Positions 12,979-23,343 of a stretch of 64,000 nt of DNA are shown here, piece by piece (the first letter of the stretch is position 1; the number at the start of each line of letters is the position of its first letter). Under the pieces are notes generated by a model. It ran no database searches, was not told where the DNA came from, and saw only the letters and a program-made list of their open reading frames with translations. Made by a program: the position numbers and the translations under genes. This stretch comes from Calvatia gigantea (Eukaryota > Basidiomycota > Agaricomycetes > Agaricales > Lycoperdaceae), in the NCBI GenBank assembly GCA_025093985.1, contig JACAAK010000005.1, forward strand, positions 2,046,001 through 2,110,000. Reading direction: 5' to 3'.

Positions 12979-15826
12979 ATGGAAAAAATACAGAGCATGG
13001 CCACTACAGAAGATTTATGGAAAGAAGAAGACAAACCAGACCCAACCAAGCCAGAAGATTTACCAGACTACATACAACCATTCACACATCTGTTCAACAA
13101 AACAATGTTTGACAAACTCCCAGAACGCACCGAATGGGACCATGAAATAGTCTTAATGGAGGATGCCCCAAAGGAAATAAGTGCAGGAACATACAACATG
13201 ACAGTCAAAGAACAGGATGAACTCAAAGCATTTATCAAAGAAAACCTAGAATCAGGATGAATACGACCATCAAAATCCCCATATACAGCACCAACCTTCT
13301 TCATACCCAAGAAGGATGGATCCAAGAGATTAATTCAAGACTATAGGCAATTAAACAATGTGGTAATCAAGGACAAAACACTGCTGCCAAGAATTGGCGA
13401 GATGATCAACAAGCTTGGAAAGGCCAAGTATTTCAACAAGCTTGATATTATCTGGGGATATAACAATATTAGGATTAAGGAAGGAGATGAATGGAAAGTG
13501 GCATTCCTCACCAACAAAGGGCTCTTCAAGCCAACAGTCATGTATTTCAGACTCAACAACTCACCAGGGACCTTCTCCAGGATGATGACAAGCATCTTCC
13601 GAGACCTATTGCAAAACAGAGACATTGTAAACTATATGGACGACTTCACCATTCTCAGTGACACCAAGGAACAGCTAAAGGAATGGACAGTACAGTTCCT
13701 GGAGTGTGTAGCACAATACAATCTATGTTTCAAACGAACCAAATGCATCTTTGATGCAGAAGAAATCCCTATGTTAGAAGTCAAAGTGGGGTATAGACAA
13801 ATCGAAATGGAAGAAGAAAAAGTCAAATCGGTGCAAGACTGGCCAGAGCTGAAAAACACAAAAGGAGTAGAAAGGTTCCTAGGCTTCACCAACTACTACC
13901 AACATTTCATCAAAGACTTCAGCAAGATCACAGGACCACTAAACAAACTCAAGGGAGCATTTACATGGGAATGGAATCAAGAACACCAGACAGCCTTTGA
14001 TCACCTTAAAAAGTGCATCACCGAAGAGCCTGTGTTAACCCTACCACAAAGACAAGGACAGTTCAGGGTAGAAGTTGATGCATTAGACTACATGTTAGGA
14101 GGCATGCTATTGCAACTACAGGAGGACAAATGGCACCCAATCACCTTCACATCGCGAATGCTATCACCGGCAGAGCGAAACTACAAAATATATGACAAAG
14201 AGCTGCTGGCCATCATCCATGCCCTGAAGGAGTGGAGACATTACCTGCTAGATGCTGAAGAAAAATTTGAAATCTGGACTGACCACGAAAACTTAAAATA
14301 CTACCAAGAACTGCAAAAACTGAATGGATGACAAGCTCAATGGTACCTACGCTTACAGGACTACGACTTCACACTGTGACATGTACCTGGAAAAACAAAC
14401 ACGAAGGCTGACTTATTGTCCCAAATCCACCAAATACCAGAAGGACAAGAAGACAAGCTAGTCACCATGATCCGAGAAAGTTGGCTACAAACAAGAAATA
14501 CAGATGATATAGTACTCTTACGTGTAGAATTGTTCCTCGAGCCAACATTCCTAGAACAGATCCAGAACAAGCCCCAGCATGAGACAGCAGTTCTCACAGA
14601 GTTAAGAAAACCAAGTTCCAAGCTCACCAAGGAGCATGGAATTATCTACAGACAAAATAGTGCATATATCCCACCTGACCCGAAACTATGGAAAGAAGTT
14701 CTGGCGCAATATCATGACATTCCAGATACAGAACACCCAGGTCAGCATAGAATGATGGAACTAATCAACCACAACTACTGGTAGCCAACAATGAGAAAAG
14801 ATATAAAAAGGTACATCTGAGGATGCCAAGCCTGCCAGAAAAACAAAGCTAGAATAACACCACTCAAATTGCCACTTCACCCCCTCCCTATACCAAAAGG
14901 GCCTTGGGAAGAAATCAGCATTGACATGATCAGGCCACTACCAGAATCAGAAGGGAAAGACACAATACTAGTCATTGTCAATCGGTTTGCGAAAATGATA
15001 CGACTCACAGTGACAACAATAGATGTTTCATCCAAGGATGTCACAAGGATCTATTGAGATGAAATATGGAAGCTACATGGATTGCCAAGAAAAGTGCTAA
15101 GTGACCGAGGACCCCAATTCACATCAGAATTCACAAAAGAGCTATTCAAAGGACTTGGCATAGAATGAAACCTATCCACGGCGTACCACCCACAAACTGA
15201 TGGGTAGACAAAATGCATTAATAGGGAAGTGGAAACATACATCTGCCTGTACTGCAATTATGACCAAAACGACTGGGCAGAATGGCTCTCCATTGCAGAA
15301 TTCCAGTACAATGACAAATGACACAGAGGGACACAGGAAATGCCATTTTTCCTAAACTATGGGAAAAATCCATGGAAAGGCAAGAATGAGCCAACGACAA
15401 ACAACCTCATCACCACTAAATTCCTACAACACCTTCAGAACACCCGAGATAATGCTGCATCAGCACTATGGACATATCAAGAAAAGATGAAACAACAACA
15501 TAACCACAGTAAAACCCACACCGTGTCACATCAAGTAGGCAATGCAGTATGGCTGGAGAACACCAACATCCATACCAATCAAACATCAAAGAAGCTAGGC
15601 CAAAAACGGTATGGACCTTTCCTTATTAAGGAAAAGATAGGAGAAGTGGCATACCAGCTAACCCTACTAGGGGGATGGGCCATCCATGATATATTCAATG
15701 AACAGCTCCTGTCACCAGCCCACAAGGCTGAGTTCCCAAGTCAGAAACAGCCATCAGCGCCTGACCCAATCATCATCAACAATGAAGAAGAGTACGAAGT
15801 AGAGGAAATCTACAGATGAAGGAAAT
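12979..15826 (+). pseudogene. element II Pol (RT, RNase H, integrase), copy A2
   Basis: A long open RT-RNase H stretch (13360-14331, about 323 codons) holds YMDD near 13636 and RNase H (VDALDYMLGGMLLQLQ). Integrase follows with the zinc-binding region (about 14740-14840) and core ([20 protein letters not shown] near 15080), then the start of the chromodomain (EEYEVEEIYR). Stops at 13258, 14329, 14782, 14818, 15055 and 15166 break it. It is cut at 15830 by element I and continues at 29984. Confidence 0.88.
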
Positions 15827-15830
15827 GCGG

Positions 15831-17137
15831 TAAAGAGGCAGAAATAGAAATACTAAATGTGATATGGATGTTCGGCTTAGATTAAGCTGACGGAATAGAT
15901 TTTTAAAGATTTCTGCACAAGGCAAGTTCGTGGGGAGGCAATCTGACAATATGAGGGACAATTCCACAAAATAACGCGAATCAACGACGCGTGGAGAACA
16001 CTAGAATAGCTAACTACCTTCGCTAAGAAGAGTAAAGCCAAGTTACACTGTAAAAAGTGCGACTCGTGTCCTTTATCCAAGAAGTTAACAAGACACAGAA
16101 CCTCAGGTACTCCCTAAGCTTCACCCTTATCTAGTTAACGACCAGAAGCACACTGTCCTACACTTGTGATACGCCAAGTACCAGGGTGTAGCGATGCAAT
16201 ACGCTCTTAATCTAAGCTCACTTCACGAGTAAGCCCGAGGTCTTCTTCTTAGATCAAAAGGTCTCAATCCTAGCTCAAGTCACTTAGTCTAGTTAATCTC
16301 GAAAGAACTTATTACTTTGCTTCGCTCAGGCACAATAGATCGCTTTTCACTGCGCTCTGAAGGCTGGGCAATGGCTAGTAGGTTCCTTGCCACGTCTGAC
16401 ACCTCAGAGGGGGTTTATATATTATTTGGGTGCTCGTTATGACAAGACAATGATTACACAACTAGGAACATAGTATCAAGCAAGGTACAAACCGGTAGAT
16501 TAGATTGCGCGCCAAGAGAGCCGCAACCTGTTAGATTAGTGAAACATTGGAAATACAGAAGGATTCTGGGTATCTGTTTGTTCCGGGCTGTGTTTTAGCC
16601 CGTTCTCTGGGTCTGCATTCTTCTCTAAATATGTAGAACATCTAAGATTTCGGACGTCGCGTGAACTGTTCTCCTATGTGTCCCCGTGGATTGTACGCGA
16701 ACGCGTCCATACGTGTCATTAGTGCTGAGTGATGTTCGTTAATCTAACAACGGTGACATTTCCTTGTGAACACGCCGATCAGCCTTTTAGATTAAGCACG
16801 TCGGACTTATTTCTCGAGTCTAGACTCATTGGAGGGGTCCCGTAGCTCTGTATAGACGCATTGGAATGGTTTTACCGCCTGGTCCGGCTGGAATCACAAC
16901 TGGTCATATGGTACACTGTTAGAATTGCTTTTTGTTAAGCACAGTGGTCATCCCGTAGCCGCTGCTATCCGTCATCAATGGTCATAGTGTTCTACAGTGA
17001 TCGAGTACTCTTTTATTATACTGTTGGGCTCTTAGATTAGGTCGTACTACTACAGGAAGGTTCGATGCAATCGTTAGATTAGGCTTGTATGCCTTAGATT
17101 AGCGATTTTCATGCGTGAAAACGGCTTTGCCGTTACA
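15831..17137 (-). repeat. element I 3' LTR
   Basis: In element orientation it begins TGTAACGGC and ends GCCTCTTTA. It carries a TATA box (complement of 16414-16421). Two adjacent palindromes lie at its 5' edge, AACGGCAAAGCCGTT and TTTTCACGCATGAAAA. The octamer TAATCTAA or its complement occurs about eight times. About a dozen mostly C/T or G/A differences separate it from the other LTR. A 67-codon open frame (15877-16080) recurs in other LTR copies. Confidence 0.93.
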
Positions 17138-17149
17138 TCTCCCCCTCAC
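17138..17149 (-). other. element I polypurine tract
   Basis: The minus strand reads GTGAGGGGGAGA directly upstream of the 3' LTR, the expected position of the plus-strand primer in reverse transcription. Confidence 0.8.
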
Positions 17150-17586
17150 TATAGATGACTGCCCTCAGTCCTCCGTTAAGTCTGACATGATCATTAAGCA
17201 ACAACTTTGCTTTCTCTCTGTTTGCTGATCTTTAAGCGCGCACAGAAGCGCCGGGCTCAATCAACTAGAAGTATTTTTATGCTTCACGGTGAAGTCTTCG
17301 AGGGATGATCTGATTTCACCCTCTTCGACGTCGAGTTCTCCTTTCGGTAACCCTATCGCCGTTAGCGGCTAATGCTTCTCGCAGCTGATATCCGCTGTTG
17401 CTATCTTAAGCCTTTCATGGCTGCCTGTTATTCTAAACATTTTTATATGTTTTGTGTGTATCTTAGATACATTCCTCTCGCTAAGTACGATACCGGGTTG
17501 TAGAACCTCGCTCATCCGTTTTGGACCGTGAGATTAAGAACCCGGCCTTATCACGTTGCGTTAGCTTAACCTTCCCTCGATCGTGC

Positions 17587-17595
17587 GGTATATAA
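17587..17595 (+). promoter_or_regulatory. TATA box of antisense gene 1
   Basis: GTATATAAG lies about 50 bases upstream of the ATG at 17643, on the strand opposite to gag-pol. It suggests the cargo gene has its own promoter instead of depending on the LTR. Confidence 0.6.
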
Positions 17596-17642
17596 GAACG
17601 GCACACGTTTTTTCTTCCTAGTTTCATACATCTATCATCGTT

Positions 17643-19861
17643 ATGGCTGCCCCGCACGATTCCAACGCAAATCTGGTCACTCCGGCCTCCATTCGCAACA
17701 GTCTGGTGGCTCGTGGATTCGAAGGAGAGGAGTTGGAGAACCGAGTTGCAGAAATGGTGGACATGCTGTGTCCAGGGTGGATGGGTACGCCCCTTTTTTC
17801 TTCTCTGGTGTTCAGTGTGCTAATCTCCGCCTCTAATCTCAGGCGGACCACTACGAGCACCCATGCCACTTATCCGGCCAGCGCTCTCATTTATCGCGCC
17901 GGCCCCCACTGTTGGTCTCCAACAGAACGAAACGTTTATGTTCCCTCCCATTCAGACCTCCTTCGATGCTCCCGGGCCTTCGCTTAGGCCACAGCCCATT
18001 ATCTACCACCCAGGAACCGGTGCCCGTATTCCTCCAGGCATGCAGGCCGTGACGCTACTGCCAACACCTATTGGTACTTTTCTTTTTTTTACTCTATCTT
18101 GTTATTCCTGAGCTAACTTGTGATCTCAGCTGCAACTCAGTCATCGCCGTCTTCTTCTAAGCCAAAGAAGTCCCGGAAACGCGCCGGGAAGGCACGTCAT
18201 TCATCTACTTTTAACCGTATTTCTTGTTTGACCATTTATCTAACAGAACCTCGATGTTCCGACCCCAATTTCGGCAGGTCCGTCTGCCTCTACTGACCCT
18301 CCAATGTCTTCCATGGCGATGGGAGGATCTATTGCAACCAGCCGGCCTTCGCGCATAGCTGCTCCCAAGACTCCTGGTGCCCTTGTCGACGTAAGTCATT
18401 TGATTTATGACCGTTTTTATCTTAATCTAATTTCATTCATCTAGCCCGCGGCCGCTCGTCTTGCCTTGTTGGCCGCTCAGGCAAAGGCACAGGCTCGGAC
18501 TCGTCAACGAGCTACAAACGCATCACCGGATGACGCCCCACCCAAGAAACGTGCTCGCGAGGCCGTCACGTCGGCCAGGAAGACTCTCACCGCTCCTGCC
18601 CTCTCCGCGTCGTCGTCTATCTCTACGACGAATTCCTCCAAACCGAAACCTCGCCGGGTGATCCTGAAGATCCCCATCAGGGAAGAGACAGTAACCGCCC
18701 TCCCCGAGGCCCTTCCAGAGACAATCTGTCCCGCTTCTTCGCCGGTGGGAGAGATTGACGTCGAGGAGGTTGAAGAACCCCCCAGGAACGTTCCGGAGCC
18801 TGCAGAGCCCCGAACCCGTCGTCTCCGTAAGTCTCTTTTCGTCAAATCTTGTCTTTCTTTGCTAATCTAACAGGTGCTGCTCGTCGTACGGACGAGGACC
18901 TCGTTGAGGAGTGCGGCTTGAAGGCGGCCGCCTCCTTCTTTTCTGACGTTGGGCCAGCATTCTCGCTGCTCAACGCTGAGCCTTATGTGAGTGTTTTTCA
19001 TACAAGGTACACCTTAATCTAACACTTTTCTAGGGCAGCGCCGGACAGCTTCAGTGCCTAAACTGCATGAAGCTGTTCTCACCTGACTGCACTCCCGGTG
19101 GCAAGGACCAGGACGGCAAAACTCGCAAGTGCAAGCAATGCCTTGCCCAGAATGCCGCCCACTGTTCGGATACCAAGCCGGCACCTCTCCTTCAGTACCA
19201 GGCTGAAGGTGCTCGACTTCGCTCCCTGACCAGCGACCACTGTAAGTCATTTTTATTCTCTTATCTAAGTGGTTATGTTGGCTGACCAACACTATTTCTT
19301 GTTAATCTAGACCTCGCCGACCGATTCCGGAACCTGACGGCGGCCCACGCTCAAGTTTTCGGGCTCGAAACTTTCCTGGACATGGCTTACGCGAACTACC
19401 ACGCCCTCGTCTACTCGTTTGCGAAGGACATCCAGATCACGCGTCAACTTCACGGTCGCGAGTCCTCCTTCTGGGTTGAGTCCGGGCTCTGCAAGACCCA
19501 AAGCGACGCCTCCGACCTGTTCGCCTTCGTCGACGGATTCCTTGACGAAGTCCATGCTTCGGAAGATCCCGATCTCGCTCGCTGGTCTTACTTCGCTCAC
19601 AGCCGTTTCCTCAACGTGCTGTCTGGTTTGCGTGGGGAGGCACCCAGGACATGGCCTGGCATGCCTCCTACCCCGTCCTTCGCTTCGAAACACGCCGACT
19701 TCACTGATCCCCCCGTCCCTCGTGTCAAGAAGGCCCGCTCCGCCAAATCTAAGGGGAAACAGCGAGCAGCATCGCCCCCTCCTTCCTCGAGCCTGCCTAT
19801 CAGCGAGGAGGAGTTCAATTCCGGGGACGACGCGGCGGCGTCTTCTGATTACGAATCCTGA
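17643..19861 (+). CDS. antisense cargo gene 1: Zn2Cys6-like nuclear protein
   Basis: The 610-residue protein is read by joining eight exons: 17643-17784, 17843-18073, 18130-18191, 18247-18390, 18445-18826, 18874-18986, 19034-19241 and 19311-19861. All seven introns are 47-69 nt and keep the frame; the third is GC-AG. Basic patches (KPKKSRKRAGK near residue 140, PPKKRAR near 227) suggest nuclear import. Six cysteines at about residues 366-404 are spaced C-x2-C-x7-C-x13-C-x2-C-x7-C, close to but outside the classical Zn2Cys6 spacing. The C-terminus is helical and then acidic (SEEEFNSGDD). It lies inside element I, opposite to gag-pol, about 500 bp from the 3' LTR. No family was recognised; a DNA-binding regulator is an inference. 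Confidence 0.8.
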
Positions 19862-20173
19862 GGTTCGTGCGGCGTTTTTTCTTGTCATATCTCGAGAGTC
19901 TTCGGAGTAGATACATTACCGTAGTAGTGTATTCCGCTCCCCCAACATCTTGCTAGGTATCTAGGTACATCCTACTTAGATATATGTTTTTTCTTTAGTC
20001 TTTCTGCATCTTTGGGTGATACCCTGGATGCTCAATTCAATCTGCTTGTGCGTGTTTTTGTGTGAATCCATAAATCTTAAATTTTTCCAGAAGTAAGTGT
20101 GTGGATTCGCCAAAATTTTGTACCATTGCACGTATATTGCACGTCTAGTCAAATCTAAGTCTCTGCAGTACAC

Positions 20174-20185
20174 ACTCCCCCCCAC
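20174..20185 (-). other. internal polypurine-like tract
   Basis: The minus strand reads GTGGGGGGGAGT. The tract and the following GGGTGCCCTCACCC resemble the sequence beside the 3' LTR (polypurine tract, then GACTGCCCTCAGTCC). It lies between the two cargo genes and could be a relic of an earlier 3' end or a second plus-strand primer. Confidence 0.4.
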
Positions 20186-20519
20186 TAAAACGGACGGGTG
20201 CCCTCACCCTTATGCTATCCATTTCAGAGACGTGTGAGAGGTGTCGCTATGGTATGACCTATTTCAAATCTCGGCGACTTTTTGCAATTTCAAAACGTCG
20301 TGGCTCTCATCGTTCAAAATTCGCCAAAAGCAGCCGAATTTTTCATTCTTATCTTACACAGGTTTTTCCGCTAATCTCAAGGTCTTTTTCACCAGCAGTT
20401 TGTGCCGTATTTCTAGATAGACCCTTTTTTGATGTAGCTACATATAATCTAAACGCAGGGAACTTGTACCTCAGTTCTCCTTGCTGTATATCTCGCTAGG
20501 ATCTCTTGTCATTCTCTTC

Positions 20520-21858
20520 ATGTCTGCTGATACTGTTAATGCTCGTATTGAGCTAGACGATGCGATTAGTACCTTCCAGCACCGATTGCAACGTTTTCAG
20601 CGTCAGGAGAGCACACAGGCTTCCGTATTTAATGCTTTGAACGACGCTACTGCCCCAGCCGTAAGTCTTAGATTAGCACCTTCGACCATTGTTGTCGACA
20701 GCTAACGTGTCTATCCTTTCAGTCTCAGTTCCTTCGTCAACTTTCAGGCGATGCTGCTGGTTTAGAAGACGAGAAGAATGTTAATCTCGTTTTCCGCGCT
20801 CGCAAGATCTTTGAGACCTGGCAGAACGAACATGACAAGGCTTTCAAGATGCCAGAAGTCTACAAGAAACTTCAAGACTTCTGTGCTCAGTACCAGCGCT
20901 CCAAAGCTAAAGCTAAGTCAAGTTCATCTGGACCAGCAAGCCCTGCCGCAACTCCCACGTCTACGACGACTACTACTGGCTCAGGTCCTCCAACCAAAAA
21001 AGTGCGCAAAATCTTTAATCTAAGTCGATCCGTTGTTATCTCAATAATGTCCGCTAGTGTCGTCGCAGTAAGCAAGTCATTTCGCCCGAGACCGTTGACG
21101 ACTCTGACAAAGAGGAGACATCGAGGACCGTAAGTTATTCTGATATCTCCTATTGCCTTAATCTAACGTTGTTTTCGCCACAGGAGACCATGCAAGTTGA
21201 TGATTCTGGCCCTCCAGGAACAGCTGTATCCCCTGATGACGACCGAACCAGTAGCGCCATGGTGCTCGAGCCTCAAATCGTCACTACCGCTGTTAACCAG
21301 GTGAATCATTCTTTCTCCCGTCGCCGCAGCACATCGTTCTCAGCTGTGGTTCGTCTTGCTTTCTTCATTAATCTTGGTTAGCTATTGCTAAGACTCATTA
21401 ATCTATGCTTGCAGGAGACAGCTGTGGCTGATACTCGTGCTGAGACGGTGTGTATACCTTATGCCTTTGTGCCTGGCTTAGATATCAGCAGTAGCGCTTA
21501 TAAGCGAGCCATACAGCTTACTACCGGTGTGAAGCATGTTCATTTTTCGCCTTCCACTCCGGAACAAGGTCAGCTTTTCAGAACACCTTAGTGCGTCCTA
21601 GCTGATAACCAAATTCCATAAGTTGTGGCTCTAGCAAAGGTCATTGAGCCGTTGACTCTCAAGAATCGCGAGCTCTATGCTCACTATGTCACTCGTTGCG
21701 AGAGCGCCGTGCTTCAGACTAGTCTCCTTGGTACCAGCTCCGAGTTAATCTCAGCAGCCCAGGCATTGGAAGCCGCTGCTCGCCGCTATGAAGTCTTAGC
21801 TAAACAGCAGGAACATCTCTTTGTTCAGTTAGAGAAGTTATCCGGCCATTCTGCTTAG
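20520..21858 (+). CDS. antisense cargo gene 2: coiled-coil protein of unknown function
   Basis: The 327-residue protein is read from six exons: 20520-20660, 20723-21001, 21073-21129, 21184-21300, 21415-21568 and 21623-21858, all joining in frame. The 21002-21072 intron has a poor donor and its acceptor is uncertain. The protein starts MSADTVNARI, has a Ser/Thr/Pro-rich linker near residues 115-140, an acidic stretch (VDDSDKEE) and a C-terminal Ala/Glu-rich helix (LISAAQALEAAARRYEVLAK) likely to form a coiled coil. No domain was recognised. It lies inside element I on the strand opposite to pol, converging with integrase about 115 bp downstream. Introns again contain TAATCTA motifs. Confidence 0.7.
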
Positions 21859-21974
21859 ATTACCTCTAGCATTCTTCAATCACCCGTTTTTACTTAGATA
21901 GTTTTTACCCTCAGTTTGTACGCGTTCACGCAAACAGAGTTTTCTATTTTATGATGAAATTCGGTGTGATCGCG

Positions 21975-23340
21975 TCAGTTCTCGATGTCTGAGTCTGTTA
22001 GCTTTGCCTCTGACTCATCTTCCATGATTAATCTATCCAAACCGTCCTTAGATAGATCAATTAAATGTTCGATTTTCTCGTCCAGCGTTAGCTTAGACCG
22101 TGCTAAGTAAGGTATTACTCTAAAAGCTGCGACCTTATTTTGCCACACGGATCCGTCCAGTTCTGCTAAGATATACGCGCCACCTTTAAGTCGCTGAATC
22201 ACTACCATAGGTCCTAGATACCTTGGCTTCATTTTGCGATCTGCTGACATTTGTATGGCTGAATTCTTAACTAAGACTAACGATCCCGGCTTTAGGTCAA
22301 AGTCTTTTATCTTATATTTCATTTCTTCTTCTAGTTTTAAAGCCCTATTTAACTTTTCGTTAGATAGATGTTTTCGCATTTCATCTATGTATGTGGTCTA
22401 CGTGTTTAGCTAAGGCCAGTGCTCGTAGACCGATAAGTTCTTCTGTAGATAGGAAACGTTCTGGGTATTTAACTAACCAGGTTGCTTCTATTATATCTAA
22501 TGGTAACGTTGGGTGCACTCCCGTTGCCATGAAGTAAGGCGAACATCCCGTACCCTTTCTTATTGTTATTCTATCAGCCCACATTACATGGTGGAGATAC
22601 CAGTACCATTTTCTGACATCGCCATTTGTGGCCTTATACAGCATTTGTCTAACATCCCAGTGGGGTCTTTCTATTGTCCCGTTAGCTTGTGAGTTGTAGG
22701 GAGAGATAGTGACTCCTTTAATCCCATACTTCTCAGCTAACCAGCCAACTGCTTTCTTAAATGGCGAGCCATTATCCGTGACAATCTTCACAAGACTTCC
22801 CCATCTGCAGACGATATCTTCGAAAAGCCATTGTCCGATAGACTTGGCGTTCTCTTTTCTTAAGGCTCTGGCTTCCATCCAGGATGAAAGTCCACATCGG
22901 CCGTGGACAATATAACTACAACCGTTTGACGGCGGAGTCATATGTATTGTATCTGCATGTAAGATTTGGAAAAGCGATGGAGTATGCGTCACTACCGGTG
23001 GCAATTCTAATGCCATCTTCTGTCTAACCTGACACAGGTGACATGTCTTCACATACCATGCTATGTCGCCCTCCATTTCTGGCCACCAGAACCTCTGAGC
23101 TATGAGCTTTGTGGTCACGTACGCTCCTCTGTGCCCTAGCTTATCATGACAAGTTTTCATAATTCTCATCCAATGTTCTTTAGCTAAGACGAGCGCAGGG
23201 TTTCCACCACTCGCAGACTTCCTGTATAAGCGACCGTCGTCGTCTAGCCAAAAGTGTGAGGCAGCCCTCACAAATTTAGCTTGATCGGCATCCATTTTAC
23301 TGATGTCAAATCCTTTCGGGTCGTTAGCTAACCATTCCCG
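21975..23340 (-). pseudogene. element I integrase
   Basis: The zinc-binding domain is intact (H-x4-H in HDKLGHRGAY, CHLCQVRQ), and the core holds the DDE triad: LHADTIHM, VKIVTDNGSPF and NSQANGTIERPHW. A C-terminal segment ([15 protein letters not shown], then [10 protein letters not shown]) follows in another frame. A small indel near 22380-22383 shifts the frame between core and C-terminus, and a TGA at 23344-23346 separates the reading from RNase H. The enzyme would insert element DNA into the host genome. No chromodomain was seen after it. The two lesions make this copy probably inactive. Confidence 0.87.
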
Positions 23341-23343
23341 GAT

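Noticed and set aside
17643..21858. A host gene pair between two independent solo LTRs
   Set aside because: The GCGG duplication at the outer ends, the equal LTR lengths, and a primer site and polypurine tract at the inner ends show that the region is inside one element.
20520..21858. Kinship of cargo gene 2 with ORF3 because both have about 327 residues
   Set aside because: The sequences share no recognisable block; the equal length is coincidence.
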